In this document: in pieces, positions 8,852 to 17,044 of the stretch
Numbering within the stretch: the first letter of the stretch is position 1
Layout: every line of letters starts with the position of its first letter
From: Synergistaceae bacterium
GTDB taxonomy: Bacteria; Synergistota; Synergistia; Synergistales; Thermovirgaceae
Reading direction: 5' to 3'
Assembly: GCA_012729145.1 (NCBI GenBank)
Contig: JAAYDT010000058.1
Span: forward strand, 1 to 54,114
Length of the DNA: 54,114 nt
Made by a program: the position numbers and the translations under genes
The notes under the pieces: generated by a model
Told to the model about the DNA's origin: nothing
Database searches by the model: none
Seen by the model: only the letters and a program-made list of their open reading frames with translations

Positions 8852-8880
8852 ATTATAGGCCTGCTGACCAAGGGTTGATA
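8852..8880 (-). promoter_or_regulatory. candidate promoter of the grd genes
   Basis: A perfect -10 (TATAAT, 8857-8852) lies about 47 bases upstream of the grdE start on the minus strand. The best -35 at 17 bases is the poor TATCAA, as expected of an activator-dependent promoter. Confidence 0.4.
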
Positions 8881-8918
8881 CTGTTCACCTTCAAGGACTT
8901 GAACCCTTTTAAAAGGCA

Positions 8919-8944
8919 CTTTTTTGTGCTTTTGCACAAAAAGG
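8919..8944. promoter_or_regulatory. inverted repeat in the divergent grdE/regulator region
   Basis: TTTTTGTGC and GCACAAAAA form a 9-bp inverted repeat around TTTT. It lies some 40 bases upstream of the candidate grdE -35 and 45 bases before the regulator start, a fitting place for an activator site of the CdaR-like protein encoded next door. A hairpin role is also possible. Confidence 0.45.
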
Positions 8945-8988
8945 GGTTATGGACGATAATCGGTTGCAAGGAAAGGGAGGCGTTGCCA

Positions 8989-10167
8989 ATGCTCAGGCGC
9001 TTCGCACAGGAGATCTGCAAAACCACTCACGACATTATCGGCCACCACGTACTGGTCACTGACGGGAATGCCGTGATCATAGGAAGCAGCGATCCTTCGC
9101 GGCTTTTCACGGTACATACTCCTTCAGTCGAATGCATGAGGTCCCGGGCCGAGACCTATACAGACCGGGAAGAGGCCGGACGCATGGAGGGCGTCAAACC
9201 CGGCGTCACACTGCCGGTCTGCCTTGCAGGAGAGGTTGTGGGTTCCATAGCCATCGCAGGGGATCACAGGGAAGTAGCCCGTTACGGCTACCTTGTACAG
9301 AAACAGGCCGAACTCTTCATCAGGGAGCAGGTCATCCAGGAGTCGGCAGGCGCCAGGGACAGGGCGATCCAGGAACTGACAGCACATATCGCCTCCTTCG
9401 CACCGGGTAACGACGACCCCGCTATTCTGGCCACCAGGATAAGGGAACTGGGCTTCGAGCCCGACACCCCCAGGATATGCCTGATACTGGAGCCCGGGTC
9501 CGACAGCCCCGCAATGCTGGATAAACTTAACGACCCTGTAGGTGGAGTGTCGGTCCGGAGCGGTATACGGGAGATGATCAGGTACGTCTTCCCCGAACCC
9601 GCAAGCTTCTGCTCGAGCCTGGGACAGACAAGGTTCGCTGTCTTTGCTTCCACCGGGGCCTCTCCAGGGGATCCCCTGGAAGGCTCCCCTGGAGAGGGTT
9701 GCAGAAGGTGCAGGGAGAACCTTGAGCAGATGGGGCTGTCCTTGACAGTCGGAGCGGGATCTCTGGCCAGGACGGTAGAAGACCTCCACTATTCATACGG
9801 CGATGCCTGGAAGGCCCTGACCATAGGGATCAAGAAGAACGAACCCGGGAAGATCCACCGGATAGGCGATTACCTGATGGAAGATCTGCTCACGACGGTC
9901 AATGTCAAAAAGGGAAGGCGTTTCGCACGCAACGCCCTTTCGGGGCTCAGGAAGACCCCTGACGGAGGGGAGATGCTTCATACCTTTCGGAGATGGTGCC
10001 TGCACCCCTGCAGCCCCGGTATCGTTGCGAAGGAACTTAATATTCACAGGAACACGCTGCACTACAGGATCGAAAAGATCAGGAAGGCTACCGGCTACGA
10101 CATCAGGAGTTTCAGGGATGCCTTCGAGCTCTTCATGGCGGTGACCCTGGAGATGCTTCACGAATGA
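8989..10167 (+). CDS. CdaR/PucR-family transcriptional regulator
   Basis: The 392-residue product begins with a sugar-diacid-recognition-like region (MLRRFAQEICKTTHDIIGHHVLVTDG...VGSSDPSRL pattern, then LPVCLAGEVVGSIAIAGDH and VQKQAELFIREQ) and ends with a PucR-type helix-turn-helix (AKELNIHRNTLHYRIEKIRKATGYDIR, cited here as residues 345-372). The CdaR family is usually a ligand-sensing activator. The ATG at 8989 has GGGAGG eight bases upstream; the frame is open further but lacks coding character there. It is divergent from grdE, so control of amino acid reductase expression is the natural inference. Its 3' end overlaps the convergent WYL regulator by 10 bases. Confidence 0.85.
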   Translation: MLRRFAQEICKTTHDIIGHHVLVTDGNAVIIGSSDPSRLFTVHTPSVECMRSRAETYTDREEAGRMEGVKPGVTLPVCLAGEVVGSIAIAGDHREVARYGYLVQKQAELFIREQVIQESAGARDRAIQELTAHIASFAPGNDDPAILATRIRELGFEPDTPRICLILEPGSDSPAMLDKLNDPVGGVSVRSGIREMIRYVFPEPASFCSSLGQTRFAVFASTGASPGDPLEGSPGEGCRRCRENLEQMGLSLTVGAGSLARTVEDLHYSYGDAWKALTIGIKKNEPGKIHRIGDYLMEDLLTTVNVKKGRRFARNALSGLRKTPDGGEMLHTFRRWCLHPCSPGIVAKELNIHRNTLHYRIEKIRKATGYDIRSFRDAFELFMAVTLEMLHE

Positions 10168-11144
10168 CCCTCATGGACCATTGCGCAGAGAGCCGATATT
10201 GACTCCCGCAAAGACAGGGGCTCCAGTACCTCCGCGTAGGGTGCGCTTGCCATTACCCAACGCCCTATCTCGCCCAGATCTGGAACGACTGCCGAGATGG
10301 TTATGCTCCCGTCTTCCATGTGCTCGATCCTCTGGGTAGGGTGCCAGTCGGTTTCCTCCACAACAGAAGCAAGGGGGGCTCTTACCCTGACGGCAACCTT
10401 GTGCCTGGCGCCACCAGAGCAGCCATACCAGGCCGAGGAGGCAAAGGATCTTGTATCCTGGCCTTCCGGCGGAGGTGAGTACTGTCCATCATCCAGGGCG
10501 AAGACGGAACTTATCCTCGATATCCTGTAGGTCCTCGGTTCGTCTCTTTCAGAGTGCGAACCCCAGACGTACCAGGCGTGGGCGAGAAAGAAGACCCCCC
10601 AGGGTGATATCCTTCTCTGCTTTCTGCCCTCAACGCTGTAGGGCGACTCGTACTGGAAGTGGATCCTTCTCCTGTCAGAAACAGCGTTGATCACAGTCTC
10701 AAAGACCATGGGGTCCATCCTGGAGACAGGGAGGGCTACCACAGTGCTCTCGGCGAGTTTCTCCCCCTGCTCCGCCATCGCACCTGGGAGCATGGACTTC
10801 AGCTTCCCCCAGAACCTGCTGCAGTCCTCGCCAAGATGGGGGAGAAAATGGCATACCATGTTCAGCCCCGCCGCAATGGATATCACCTCTCGCCGGTTCA
10901 TCTGTAGCTGAAGGATGAAGCTGCCGTTGCCGTGGAATTCATAGAGCCGCGTCCTCCGGTTGTACCAGATGCGGACGCCGAACTCATCCCTCAGGAATTT
11001 GAGGTCTCTTTCAAGAGCCCTCCCATTGCTTCCGTAACCCAGGGCGGCCAGCAGGTGTTCCCTGCTCCTCCTGGGTTCATGGAAGAATTCCATGACCAGG
11101 CTGTTCAGCCGGCTAAGCCGGACCGAGCTCATCTGGGAAGACAA
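10158..11144 (-). CDS. WYL-domain transcriptional regulator
   Basis: The 328-residue product has an N-terminal winged helix (SRLNSLVMEFFHEPRRSREHLL, residues about 10-75 including ALERDLKFLRDEFGVRIWYN), followed by a WYL domain with RRIHFQYESPYSVEGRKQRRISPWGV and HAWYVWGSHSERDEPRTYRISRI, and a WCX-like C-terminal region (VAVRVRAPLASVVEE). WYL regulators respond to ligands or single-stranded nucleic acid; the target here is unknown. The TTG start at 11144 has AGGGG seven bases upstream; an ATG four codons later has a worse spacing. It is monocistronic and convergent with the CdaR-like gene. Confidence 0.85.
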   Translation of the reverse strand: MSSQMSSVRLSRLNSLVMEFFHEPRRSREHLLAALGYGSNGRALERDLKFLRDEFGVRIWYNRRTRLYEFHGNGSFILQLQMNRREVISIAAGLNMVCHFLPHLGEDCSRFWGKLKSMLPGAMAEQGEKLAESTVVALPVSRMDPMVFETVINAVSDRRRIHFQYESPYSVEGRKQRRISPWGVFFLAHAWYVWGSHSERDEPRTYRISRISSVFALDDGQYSPPPEGQDTRSFASSAWYGCSGGARHKVAVRVRAPLASVVEETDWHPTQRIEHMEDGSITISAVVPDLGEIGRWVMASAPYAEVLEPLSLRESISALCAMVHEGHS

Positions 11145-11179
11145 ACGACCGCCCCTCTCGCGAAGATCCGGCAGATATC

Positions 11180-11755
11180 CTAGAAAGAGAACTTCTGGTA
11201 GTCTTTCGGGATCTCGAACAGCGCCTTGTCAAGTGACCCTTCCCTGATGTTCGTGTAGGTCACGGTCACCTTGCCATCCTCACCCTCAGTGATTCCCCTG
11301 ATCGGGAAATTGAGCTTCCGGGCTATCCAGATCACGGAACTCCCCATGGCCTGTCTCTCCGGATCCTTGTAGGTGACCTCGTACTTGTCGCACTTGTAAC
11401 CCTCTATGGTCTCCGTTCCGATCTTCTTAAGGTCAGCGTCATCAGAGAGCCAGTCTTCAATATCCTCGTCGCCCAGGACTATCTGTTCGTTGGGGAACTC
11501 CATGTACATCTTCTCCTGGGGCATGATAACGTACATGATGTTCTTTGCCCCGTCTACGATGCTGATGCTCTTGCCAGCGCCCGGGACCTCCATCTCCTGT
11601 CGCATGATACTTCCGCTTACAAAGACCTTTCCTGTGACGGTCTCCTCTCCGCCCTCCATCTTCATGTCCGCCTGGAACTCCGCGGCGAAAGCGGAACAGG
11701 AAAGGGTCAGAGCGACGACAACGGACAGGAACAGGCCCATCCTTCTCTTGCTCAT
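11180..11755 (-). CDS. secreted DUF4412-type protein, paralogue of the gene at 42054
   Basis: The 191-residue protein has a signal peptide (MSKRRMGLFLSVVVALTLSCSAFA|AE) and an all-beta mature part with ADMKMEGGEETVTGKVFVSG, NIMYVIMPQEKMYMEFPN, IGTETIEGYKCDKYEVTYKD and VIWIARKLNFPIR, ending DYQKFSF. This is the pattern of DUF4412 proteins, exported proteins of unknown function with an LolA-like fold suspected. A clear paralogue lies at 42054-42626 with the same order of motifs. The ATG follows AAGGGGG. It is 24 bases upstream of the WYL regulator start in the same direction, so the two may share a transcript. Confidence 0.8.
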   Translation of the reverse strand: MSKRRMGLFLSVVVALTLSCSAFAAEFQADMKMEGGEETVTGKVFVSGSIMRQEMEVPGAGKSISIVDGAKNIMYVIMPQEKMYMEFPNEQIVLGDEDIEDWLSDDADLKKIGTETIEGYKCDKYEVTYKDPERQAMGSSVIWIARKLNFPIRGITEGEDGKVTVTYTNIREGSLDKALFEIPKDYQKFSF

Positions 11756-11995
11756 AATAACGGATACCCCCTTTTCTATCGCTGTTCCTGGTGCCTGTTC
11801 ATTATTTTACTCCAACATTGGAAGGCCCGACCATTATATTATGGTTGTTATTGTTTATGTTATCTGTTCGCAGTATCATTAGAACATAAGATAAATATGA
11901 GAAAAATTCTGGACATTTCGCATCCCTGACCTTTAATGGTTGCAGGTTACTGAATATTTCCGGGCACATGCCGGATCAAAGTGGAGGTGTTCCAA

Positions 11996-12553
11996 TTGCG
12001 GAAAACTACAAGGAAGGCCGCCCTGTTCCTCCTGGCGGCGATTATCATTGTCTCGGCATCCTCCGTGGCCTTTGCCGCCCAGGTGGCCCTTACTTCGGTC
12101 GGACAGAGTCCCGACGCCATGATGGCAATGGTTGTGCTGAAGAACATGAAGGTCGAGACCGACTTCGACGCGCTGATGCAACCTGAAGACCTTTCGGGAC
12201 ATAAGGTCCTTATTGCCGTCGTAGGCGGGAGTTCAAAGGGCCTTGGTGCCGCAGGCATCAACCAGGAGCAGGAGAGGGACAGGGCCCTCGCCCTGATCGA
12301 CAGGGCAAGAGGATCAGGTGTCAGGATCCTTGTCATGCACGTGGGTGGAGCCGGAAGAAGAGGTACCCTCTCCGACATGTTCATCGAGGCGGTGGTCCCC
12401 CTTGCGGAGCGCATTACCATCGTCAGGGGCGGGAACCTGGACGGTCTCTTCGACAGGATCAAGGGGGAGAACGTTCCTGTCACCGAGGTAGAGACCATCA
12501 GGGCCATTGATGAGCCGCTGAAAAGGGATCTCTCTGACTGGGGAGTCCTCTAG
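11996..12553 (+). CDS. secreted protein of unknown function in a TRAP-like cassette (DUF6305-like)
   Basis: The start is a TTG at 11996 with GGAGGTG six bases upstream, giving a 185-residue precursor with a clear signal peptide (RKAALFLLAAIIIVSASSVAFA|AQ). The mature part reads VALTSVGQSPDAMMAMVVLKN, KVLIAVVGGSSKGLGAAGIN and GVRILVMHVGGAGRRGTLSD, an alternating beta/alpha pattern suggesting a periplasmic binding fold. It resembles a family of unknown function seen beside TRAP-type permeases in Synergistota (assigned from memory, not verified). The permease gene starts 10 bases later. A role as the extracytoplasmic substrate-binding component is inferred. The 240 bases upstream are AT-rich and likely hold its promoter, but no convincing -35/-10 pair was found. 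Confidence 0.7.
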   Translation: MRKTTRKAALFLLAAIIIVSASSVAFAAQVALTSVGQSPDAMMAMVVLKNMKVETDFDALMQPEDLSGHKVLIAVVGGSSKGLGAAGINQEQERDRALALIDRARGSGVRILVMHVGGAGRRGTLSDMFIEAVVPLAERITIVRGGNLDGLFDRIKGENVPVTEVETIRAIDEPLKRDLSDWGVL

Positions 12554-12563
12554 AGGCTCGGCC

Positions 12564-13850
12564 ATGAGCTGGTTCTGGCCGGAAGGTTTCTACACCCTGG
12601 CAATGATAACGGCCTTCGGTTTCGGCGCCTTCGCCCTGAAGCTGCCAATAGCCGTTGCCATGGGTCTTGCGGCCGTTACGGGCTCTCTCCTGGGAGGCGC
12701 CGGTATCCCCTTGCGCCACCTTGTGGAGGGCATGTTCGGCTACATCGACACGATCCTGATAATAGCTACGGCAATGATCTTCATGAAGACCATCGAGGCC
12801 ACGGGGCTCCTCGAATCTGTAGCCGCATGGATGATCCGCAAGTTCAGGTCATTTCCGGCGGTCCTGTCCCTTGGAATAGTCTTCCTGATAATGGTCCCCG
12901 GGATGATCACCGGATCCTCCACCGCCGCGGTCCTCACTACCGGAGCCCTGGTGGCGCCGGTTATGATAAAGCTCGGGGTTCCGACCCTGCAGACCGCAGC
13001 GGCAATTGCGATGTCGGCGATCTACGGAATGATCGCTCCGCCGATCAACCTTCCTGCCATGATCATAGGCGGCGGCATAGACATGCCCTACGTGGGCTTC
13101 GGGTTGCCGCTGCTGATATGTACCGTCCCGCTGGCCGTCTTCACCGCCCTCTGGCTGGTCTACCCCTCGCTCAGAAAGAAGAGTCATGACCCTGCCCTTG
13201 AGGAGGAGCTCTCAAGAATGGCCCGTACACCGTTGACAGCCAGGCTTTTCCTTCCAATGGCGGCGCTGGTAGTGCTCCTGGGCGGAGAAAGGATGTTCCC
13301 GGAGGTCTGGCCCCCCCTGGGGATGCCACTCTCATTCCTTATCGCTTCTGCTGTGGGCATCTTCTCAGGGGTCAAATGGAACATCCCCGAGACTGTCACC
13401 GAGGCGATCAACGATGCTCTGCCGGTAATGGGGATCCTTATGGGTGTGGGCATGTTCATCCAGATCATGACCCTCATAGGAGTGAGGGGCTTCGTCGTCG
13501 TTTCAGCACTGGCACTGCCTGCATGGCTTCTCTACGTGGGCATAGCCACTTCGATGCCCCTTTTCGGGGCAGTATCGGCCTTCGGTTCCGCTTCGGTGCT
13601 GGGGGTCCCATTTCTGCTGGCGCTTCTGGGCAGGAACGAGATTCTTGTCGGTTCTGCCCTCAGCCTGATCGCAGGACTGGGTGACCTGATGCCCCCTACA
13701 GCACTGGCAGGCATCTTTGCCGCCCAGGTCGTCGGTGAAAAGAACTACTTCAGGGTCCTGCGCTTCTGCGTTGTTCCGGGCCTGTTGACAGCAGTCTGGG
13801 GGATCGCGGTCATCCTGGGAGCCCAGTATATCGCGGGGATCCTCTACTAG
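12564..13850 (+). CDS. TRAP-type large permease (DctM-like) of a non-canonical cassette
   Basis: The 428-residue protein is almost entirely hydrophobic with about 11-12 membrane spans. Motifs such as MVPGMITGSSTAAVLTTGALVAP, AIYGMIAPPINLPAMIIGGG and GVGMFIQIMTLIGVRG are those of DctM-type large subunits of TRAP transporters, which use a sodium gradient to import carboxylates. Length fits DctM (about 425). The start has a GAGGCTCGGCC region and lies 10 bases after the secreted-protein gene. No DctQ- or DctP-type gene is next to it; a 47-residue membrane protein and an M14-type deacylase follow. Confidence 0.85.
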   Translation: MSWFWPEGFYTLAMITAFGFGAFALKLPIAVAMGLAAVTGSLLGGAGIPLRHLVEGMFGYIDTILIIATAMIFMKTIEATGLLESVAAWMIRKFRSFPAVLSLGIVFLIMVPGMITGSSTAAVLTTGALVAPVMIKLGVPTLQTAAAIAMSAIYGMIAPPINLPAMIIGGGIDMPYVGFGLPLLICTVPLAVFTALWLVYPSLRKKSHDPALEEELSRMARTPLTARLFLPMAALVVLLGGERMFPEVWPPLGMPLSFLIASAVGIFSGVKWNIPETVTEAINDALPVMGILMGVGMFIQIMTLIGVRGFVVVSALALPAWLLYVGIATSMPLFGAVSAFGSASVLGVPFLLALLGRNEILVGSALSLIAGLGDLMPPTALAGIFAAQVVGEKNYFRVLRFCVVPGLLTAVWGIAVILGAQYIAGILY

Positions 13851-13863
13851 GAGGTAAGGGTAT

Positions 13864-14007
13864 ATGACGATCGTCTACAGGGCTATAGCCCTTTTCATAC
13901 TGGTTTTTGTCCTCCGCTGCATGTTCAGGGAGAAGGACTTCTGGAAACAGGTCACCGCGACAATGGTGGTCATTCCGTTGGTCCTCAGGATCCTTCTGAT
14001 CAAGTAG
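13864..14007 (+). CDS. 47-residue two-helix membrane protein
   Basis: An ATG with AGGAGG nine bases upstream opens a 47-codon frame between the permease and the deacylase genes (13 bases after the first). It has hydrophobic stretches AIALFILVFVL and TMVVIPLVLRILLIK separated by the charged loop MFREKDFWKQ. I do not recognise a family. Position, ribosome site and composition support a real small protein, plausibly a reduced accessory (DctQ-like) subunit of the neighbouring permease. Confidence 0.7.
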   Translation: MTIVYRAIALFILVFVLRCMFREKDFWKQVTATMVVIPLVLRILLIK

Positions 14008-14020
14008 GGTGGTGGCGACG

Positions 14021-15163
14021 ATGCTGTCTTTCAATAAAGGAACCCGCGCCTCCGCCGCCTTTTTGCTTGCATTCGCGCTCGTCCTCGCGGCTTTTACAGG
14101 AAAGAACTTCCTTGAGATGAGACTGCCCGACAGGGTCGTTCCGGCCCCGGGTTTCACTTCGCACATGCTCTCCGAATGGTTCCCGAACATATCGGGCACA
14201 CCTGTTGACACCCCTGTCTTCACCCAGGACAGCGGAGTCCCCGGAGGGTCGGTCCTTATCATGGGAGGAACTCACCCGAACGAACCGGCGGCGACCATGA
14301 CAGCTGTCATCTTTCTTGAAAGAGCAAATGTCAGCAGGGGGAAGCTTTTCGTGATACCCTTTGCCAACATGTCCGCCTTCGGCCACAACTCGCCCCAGGA
14401 GGCCTCCCCGCAGAGGATCCACTTCACCCTTCCCGATGGAAGCGTCAGGTCTTTCCGTTACGGATCGAGGGCGACCAATCCTGTCCACCAGTGGCCCAAC
14501 CCCGACATTTATATACACGAGGCATCGGGACAGCAGCTCTCAGGAAGCGAAATGGCGAACCTGAACCGGGCTCATCCCGGTGTGGAGGACGGCCCTCTCA
14601 CCCAGCGCCTTGCCAGGGGGCTCCTTGAACTTCTGCTCAGGGAAGAGATAGATCTGGCATTCGACCTTCATGAAGCGAGCCCCGAGTACCCTGTGGTCAA
14701 TGCCATTGTTGCCCACGAGAAAAGCATGATGCTTGCCGCCATGGTCACCATGGAACTGGAGGCCCGGGGAGTTCCCATCAGGCTCGAGCCCTCGCCAAAA
14801 AACCTCAGAGGGCTTACCCATCGGGAGTGGGGCGATGCCACAGCCACCATGCCCATTCTCATGGAAACAGGCAACCCAAGCCAGGGACGTCTTCGCGGGA
14901 GGACTGACGAAGACCTTGTCATGACAGGCCAGGACAAGTTCTATGCCAAGGCGGCGGAACTGGGAAGGCTCTTCATACCCTATGTGACCGATCAGCCGAT
15001 GGATCTCCGTGTCGCACGGCATACCGGATCGATTCTCACCTTCCTGGAAACGCTGGAATTCCTGGATCCCGAGATAGCGATCACCGTGGAGGGCGTACCC
15101 TCCTACGGAGAGATACTGGAAGAAGGCGTCGGGGCTTTTCTGTCGCCTGTACCGGACCAATAG
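14021..15163 (+). CDS. M14-type zinc deacylase, succinylglutamate desuccinylase/aspartoacylase-like
   Basis: The 380-residue product starts with one membrane segment (ASAAFLLAFALVLAAFTG) and continues with zinc-binding motif GGTHPNEPA (His-x-x-Glu), LNRAHPG, and FDLHEASPEYPVVNAIV with the third zinc-ligand His, then HREWGDATATMPILMETGNP. This is the aspartoacylase/desuccinylase branch of M14 peptidases, which remove acyl groups from amino acids. The N-terminal anchor places the catalytic domain outside the membrane. ATG at 14021 has GGTGGTGG just upstream; a GTG at 14009 is also possible. Fourth gene of the cassette; it may deacylate the substrate before import. Confidence 0.8.
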   Translation: MLSFNKGTRASAAFLLAFALVLAAFTGKNFLEMRLPDRVVPAPGFTSHMLSEWFPNISGTPVDTPVFTQDSGVPGGSVLIMGGTHPNEPAATMTAVIFLERANVSRGKLFVIPFANMSAFGHNSPQEASPQRIHFTLPDGSVRSFRYGSRATNPVHQWPNPDIYIHEASGQQLSGSEMANLNRAHPGVEDGPLTQRLARGLLELLLREEIDLAFDLHEASPEYPVVNAIVAHEKSMMLAAMVTMELEARGVPIRLEPSPKNLRGLTHREWGDATATMPILMETGNPSQGRLRGRTDEDLVMTGQDKFYAKAAELGRLFIPYVTDQPMDLRVARHTGSILTFLETLEFLDPEIAITVEGVPSYGEILEEGVGAFLSPVPDQ

Positions 15164-15242
15164 GGGTTCTCTCCGCCTCTGGAGGCGGAATGATCTTTTT
15201 AGAGGCAGCAACTATCACTGAAGGGAAGGGAGGAAAAGCAAG

Positions 15243-16958
15243 ATGAAAAAGGCAGCGACGATCCTTCTGGCAATATCGCTGACAATAGCTGCGGGTGCGG
15301 CTTTTGCGGTAGAGGCCGAAGAGGTAATGGCAAAGAACGGGATGGTTTCCTCGGCCCATGAACTGGCGTCGAGGGCGGGGGTTGAGATCATGCAGAAGGG
15401 CGGTAACGCAGTTGATGCGGCCATAGCAACCATGCTCGCCCTGAACGTAGTGGAGCCCAACGCCTCGGGAATAGGCGGAGGGGGTTTCATGGTGATCAGG
15501 AACGCAAAGACCGGTGAAGTGGTGTTCCTTGATTATCGTGAGGTCGCTCCCGCATCGGCTACGAAGGACATGTACGCGTCCCAGCAGTCCAAGGATGAGA
15601 ATTGGTCCACCGTTGGAGGGAAGGCTGTCGGAGTTCCCGGACAATTGATGGGGATCTTTGCCGCTCTTGAGAACTACGGGACCATGACCTTCGCTGAAGT
15701 GGCGGTACCAGCCATCAGGCTTGCCGAGGAGGGCTTCGAGGTCCACCCGATGCAGACGGGTATTATTGCCGACAACTACGAGAAGATAGCAAAGAACAAC
15801 GATCTGGGTGACCTTGCCTTCTTCGAGGACGGACTCCCCATTGAGGCGGGGAAGATCCTTAAGCAGCCCAGACTTGCCGAGGCCTTCCACCTTATTGCGG
15901 AACATGGGGTCAAGGCTATGACCGAGGGGCCCTTAGGCGAATCTGTTGTCGCAGCGGTCAACCGTGCCGGAGGGAAAATGTCGATGGACGACCTCAAGAA
16001 CTACCAGGTCAAGATAGGGGATCCTGCCTACGGGACCTACAGGGGCTACCATATCTACTCCACCCCTCCTGCTTCGAGCGGCGGGACTCACATCGTCCAG
16101 TTGCTGAACATTCTGGAGAACTTCCCCATCAGCTCAATGAAGCACAACTCTCCCCAGTACCTGCATACTCTCGCCGAAGCAATGAAGCTCATCTTCGCCG
16201 ACCGGGGCAAGTACATGGCCGATACGGCCTTTGTTGACGTACCGCTGCGGGGCTTGACGAGCAAGGAATACGCAAGGGAGCTGGCCCGAAAGATATGGGT
16301 CTACGAGGTAATGCAGGAGGTCCAGCCCGGTGATCCATGGCCCTACAACGGGGGCGACGAAATCGCGTTCCTTGGCGGAGGAGGCAACAAGCATATCTCC
16401 ACGAGCCACTTCTCCGTCGTTGACAAGGAGGGGAACATTGTAGCCTCCACCAACACCGTCAACTACTTCTTCGGATCAGGGGTCTTCGCTACCGAGTACG
16501 GGTTCGTCCTGAACAACGAGATGGACGACTTCTCCCAGAACCCCGAGAGTGTAAATGCCCCCGAGCCCGGCAAACGCCCGCTCTCTTCGATGTCCCCATC
16601 GATCGTCCTCGACCCCGACGGACAACCCTTCATGACCCTCGGGGCAGCAGGGGCAATGAGGATCATCACCGCTATGACCCAGATAATAATGAACGTCGTC
16701 GACTTCGGCATGCACATGGATGAGGCTATCGAACAGCCCCGGATCTTCGCTTTCTCCTCGGGCGGCCAGAGCGGTCCTCTTCGCGTCGAGGACGCAATGA
16801 ACGAGATCACCATCCAGTTCCTTAAACTCAGGGGACACAACGTGGAGGTCCAGCCCAGGGGGGGCTATTACGGAACGGCCCAGGGGATCCTCTTTATCGA
16901 CGGAATGATGAACGGTGGCGCCGACAGCAGACGCCTGGGGGTACCTGTGGGATTCTAG
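15243..16958 (+). CDS. ggt: gamma-glutamyltransferase (GGT/CapD family)
   Basis: The 571-residue precursor has a signal peptide (MKKAATILLAISLTIAAGAAFA) and the GGT signature features: GGNAVDAAIATMLALNVVEP, SGIGGGGFMVI, the self-cleavage site IST-SHFSVVDKEGN with the nucleophile threonine at residue 387, NNEMDDFS and PGKRPLSSMSP. The enzyme cleaves itself into two subunits and hydrolyses or transfers gamma-glutamyl groups outside the cytoplasm. In the nucleophile pair Thr is followed by Ser where many GGTs have Thr. It sits just ahead of poly-gamma-glutamate synthesis genes, so a CapD/PgsS-like role on that polymer is a reasonable inference, against glutathione or peptide scavenging. It ends with a terminator at 17002. 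Confidence 0.93.
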   Translation: MKKAATILLAISLTIAAGAAFAVEAEEVMAKNGMVSSAHELASRAGVEIMQKGGNAVDAAIATMLALNVVEPNASGIGGGGFMVIRNAKTGEVVFLDYREVAPASATKDMYASQQSKDENWSTVGGKAVGVPGQLMGIFAALENYGTMTFAEVAVPAIRLAEEGFEVHPMQTGIIADNYEKIAKNNDLGDLAFFEDGLPIEAGKILKQPRLAEAFHLIAEHGVKAMTEGPLGESVVAAVNRAGGKMSMDDLKNYQVKIGDPAYGTYRGYHIYSTPPASSGGTHIVQLLNILENFPISSMKHNSPQYLHTLAEAMKLIFADRGKYMADTAFVDVPLRGLTSKEYARELARKIWVYEVMQEVQPGDPWPYNGGDEIAFLGGGGNKHISTSHFSVVDKEGNIVASTNTVNYFFGSGVFATEYGFVLNNEMDDFSQNPESVNAPEPGKRPLSSMSPSIVLDPDGQPFMTLGAAGAMRIITAMTQIIMNVVDFGMHMDEAIEQPRIFAFSSGGQSGPLRVEDAMNEITIQFLKLRGHNVEVQPRGGYYGTAQGILFIDGMMNGGADSRRLGVPVGF

Positions 16959-17001
16959 GGCAAAAAACCGCCACAAGGTGAAAGTAATGTAGTAATCTTT
17001 T

Positions 17002-17027
17002 GGGGCGGCCCTGGAGCCGCCCCTTTT
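17002..17027 (+). terminator. terminator after ggt
   Basis: GGGGCGGC and GCCGCCCC (8-bp perfect stem, 6-base loop) are followed by TTTTC. It lies immediately before the pgsB ribosome site, so readthrough would set the level of the pgs operon unless a separate promoter exists. Confidence 0.75.
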
Positions 17028-17044
17028 CAACGTGGAGGTGTGAC

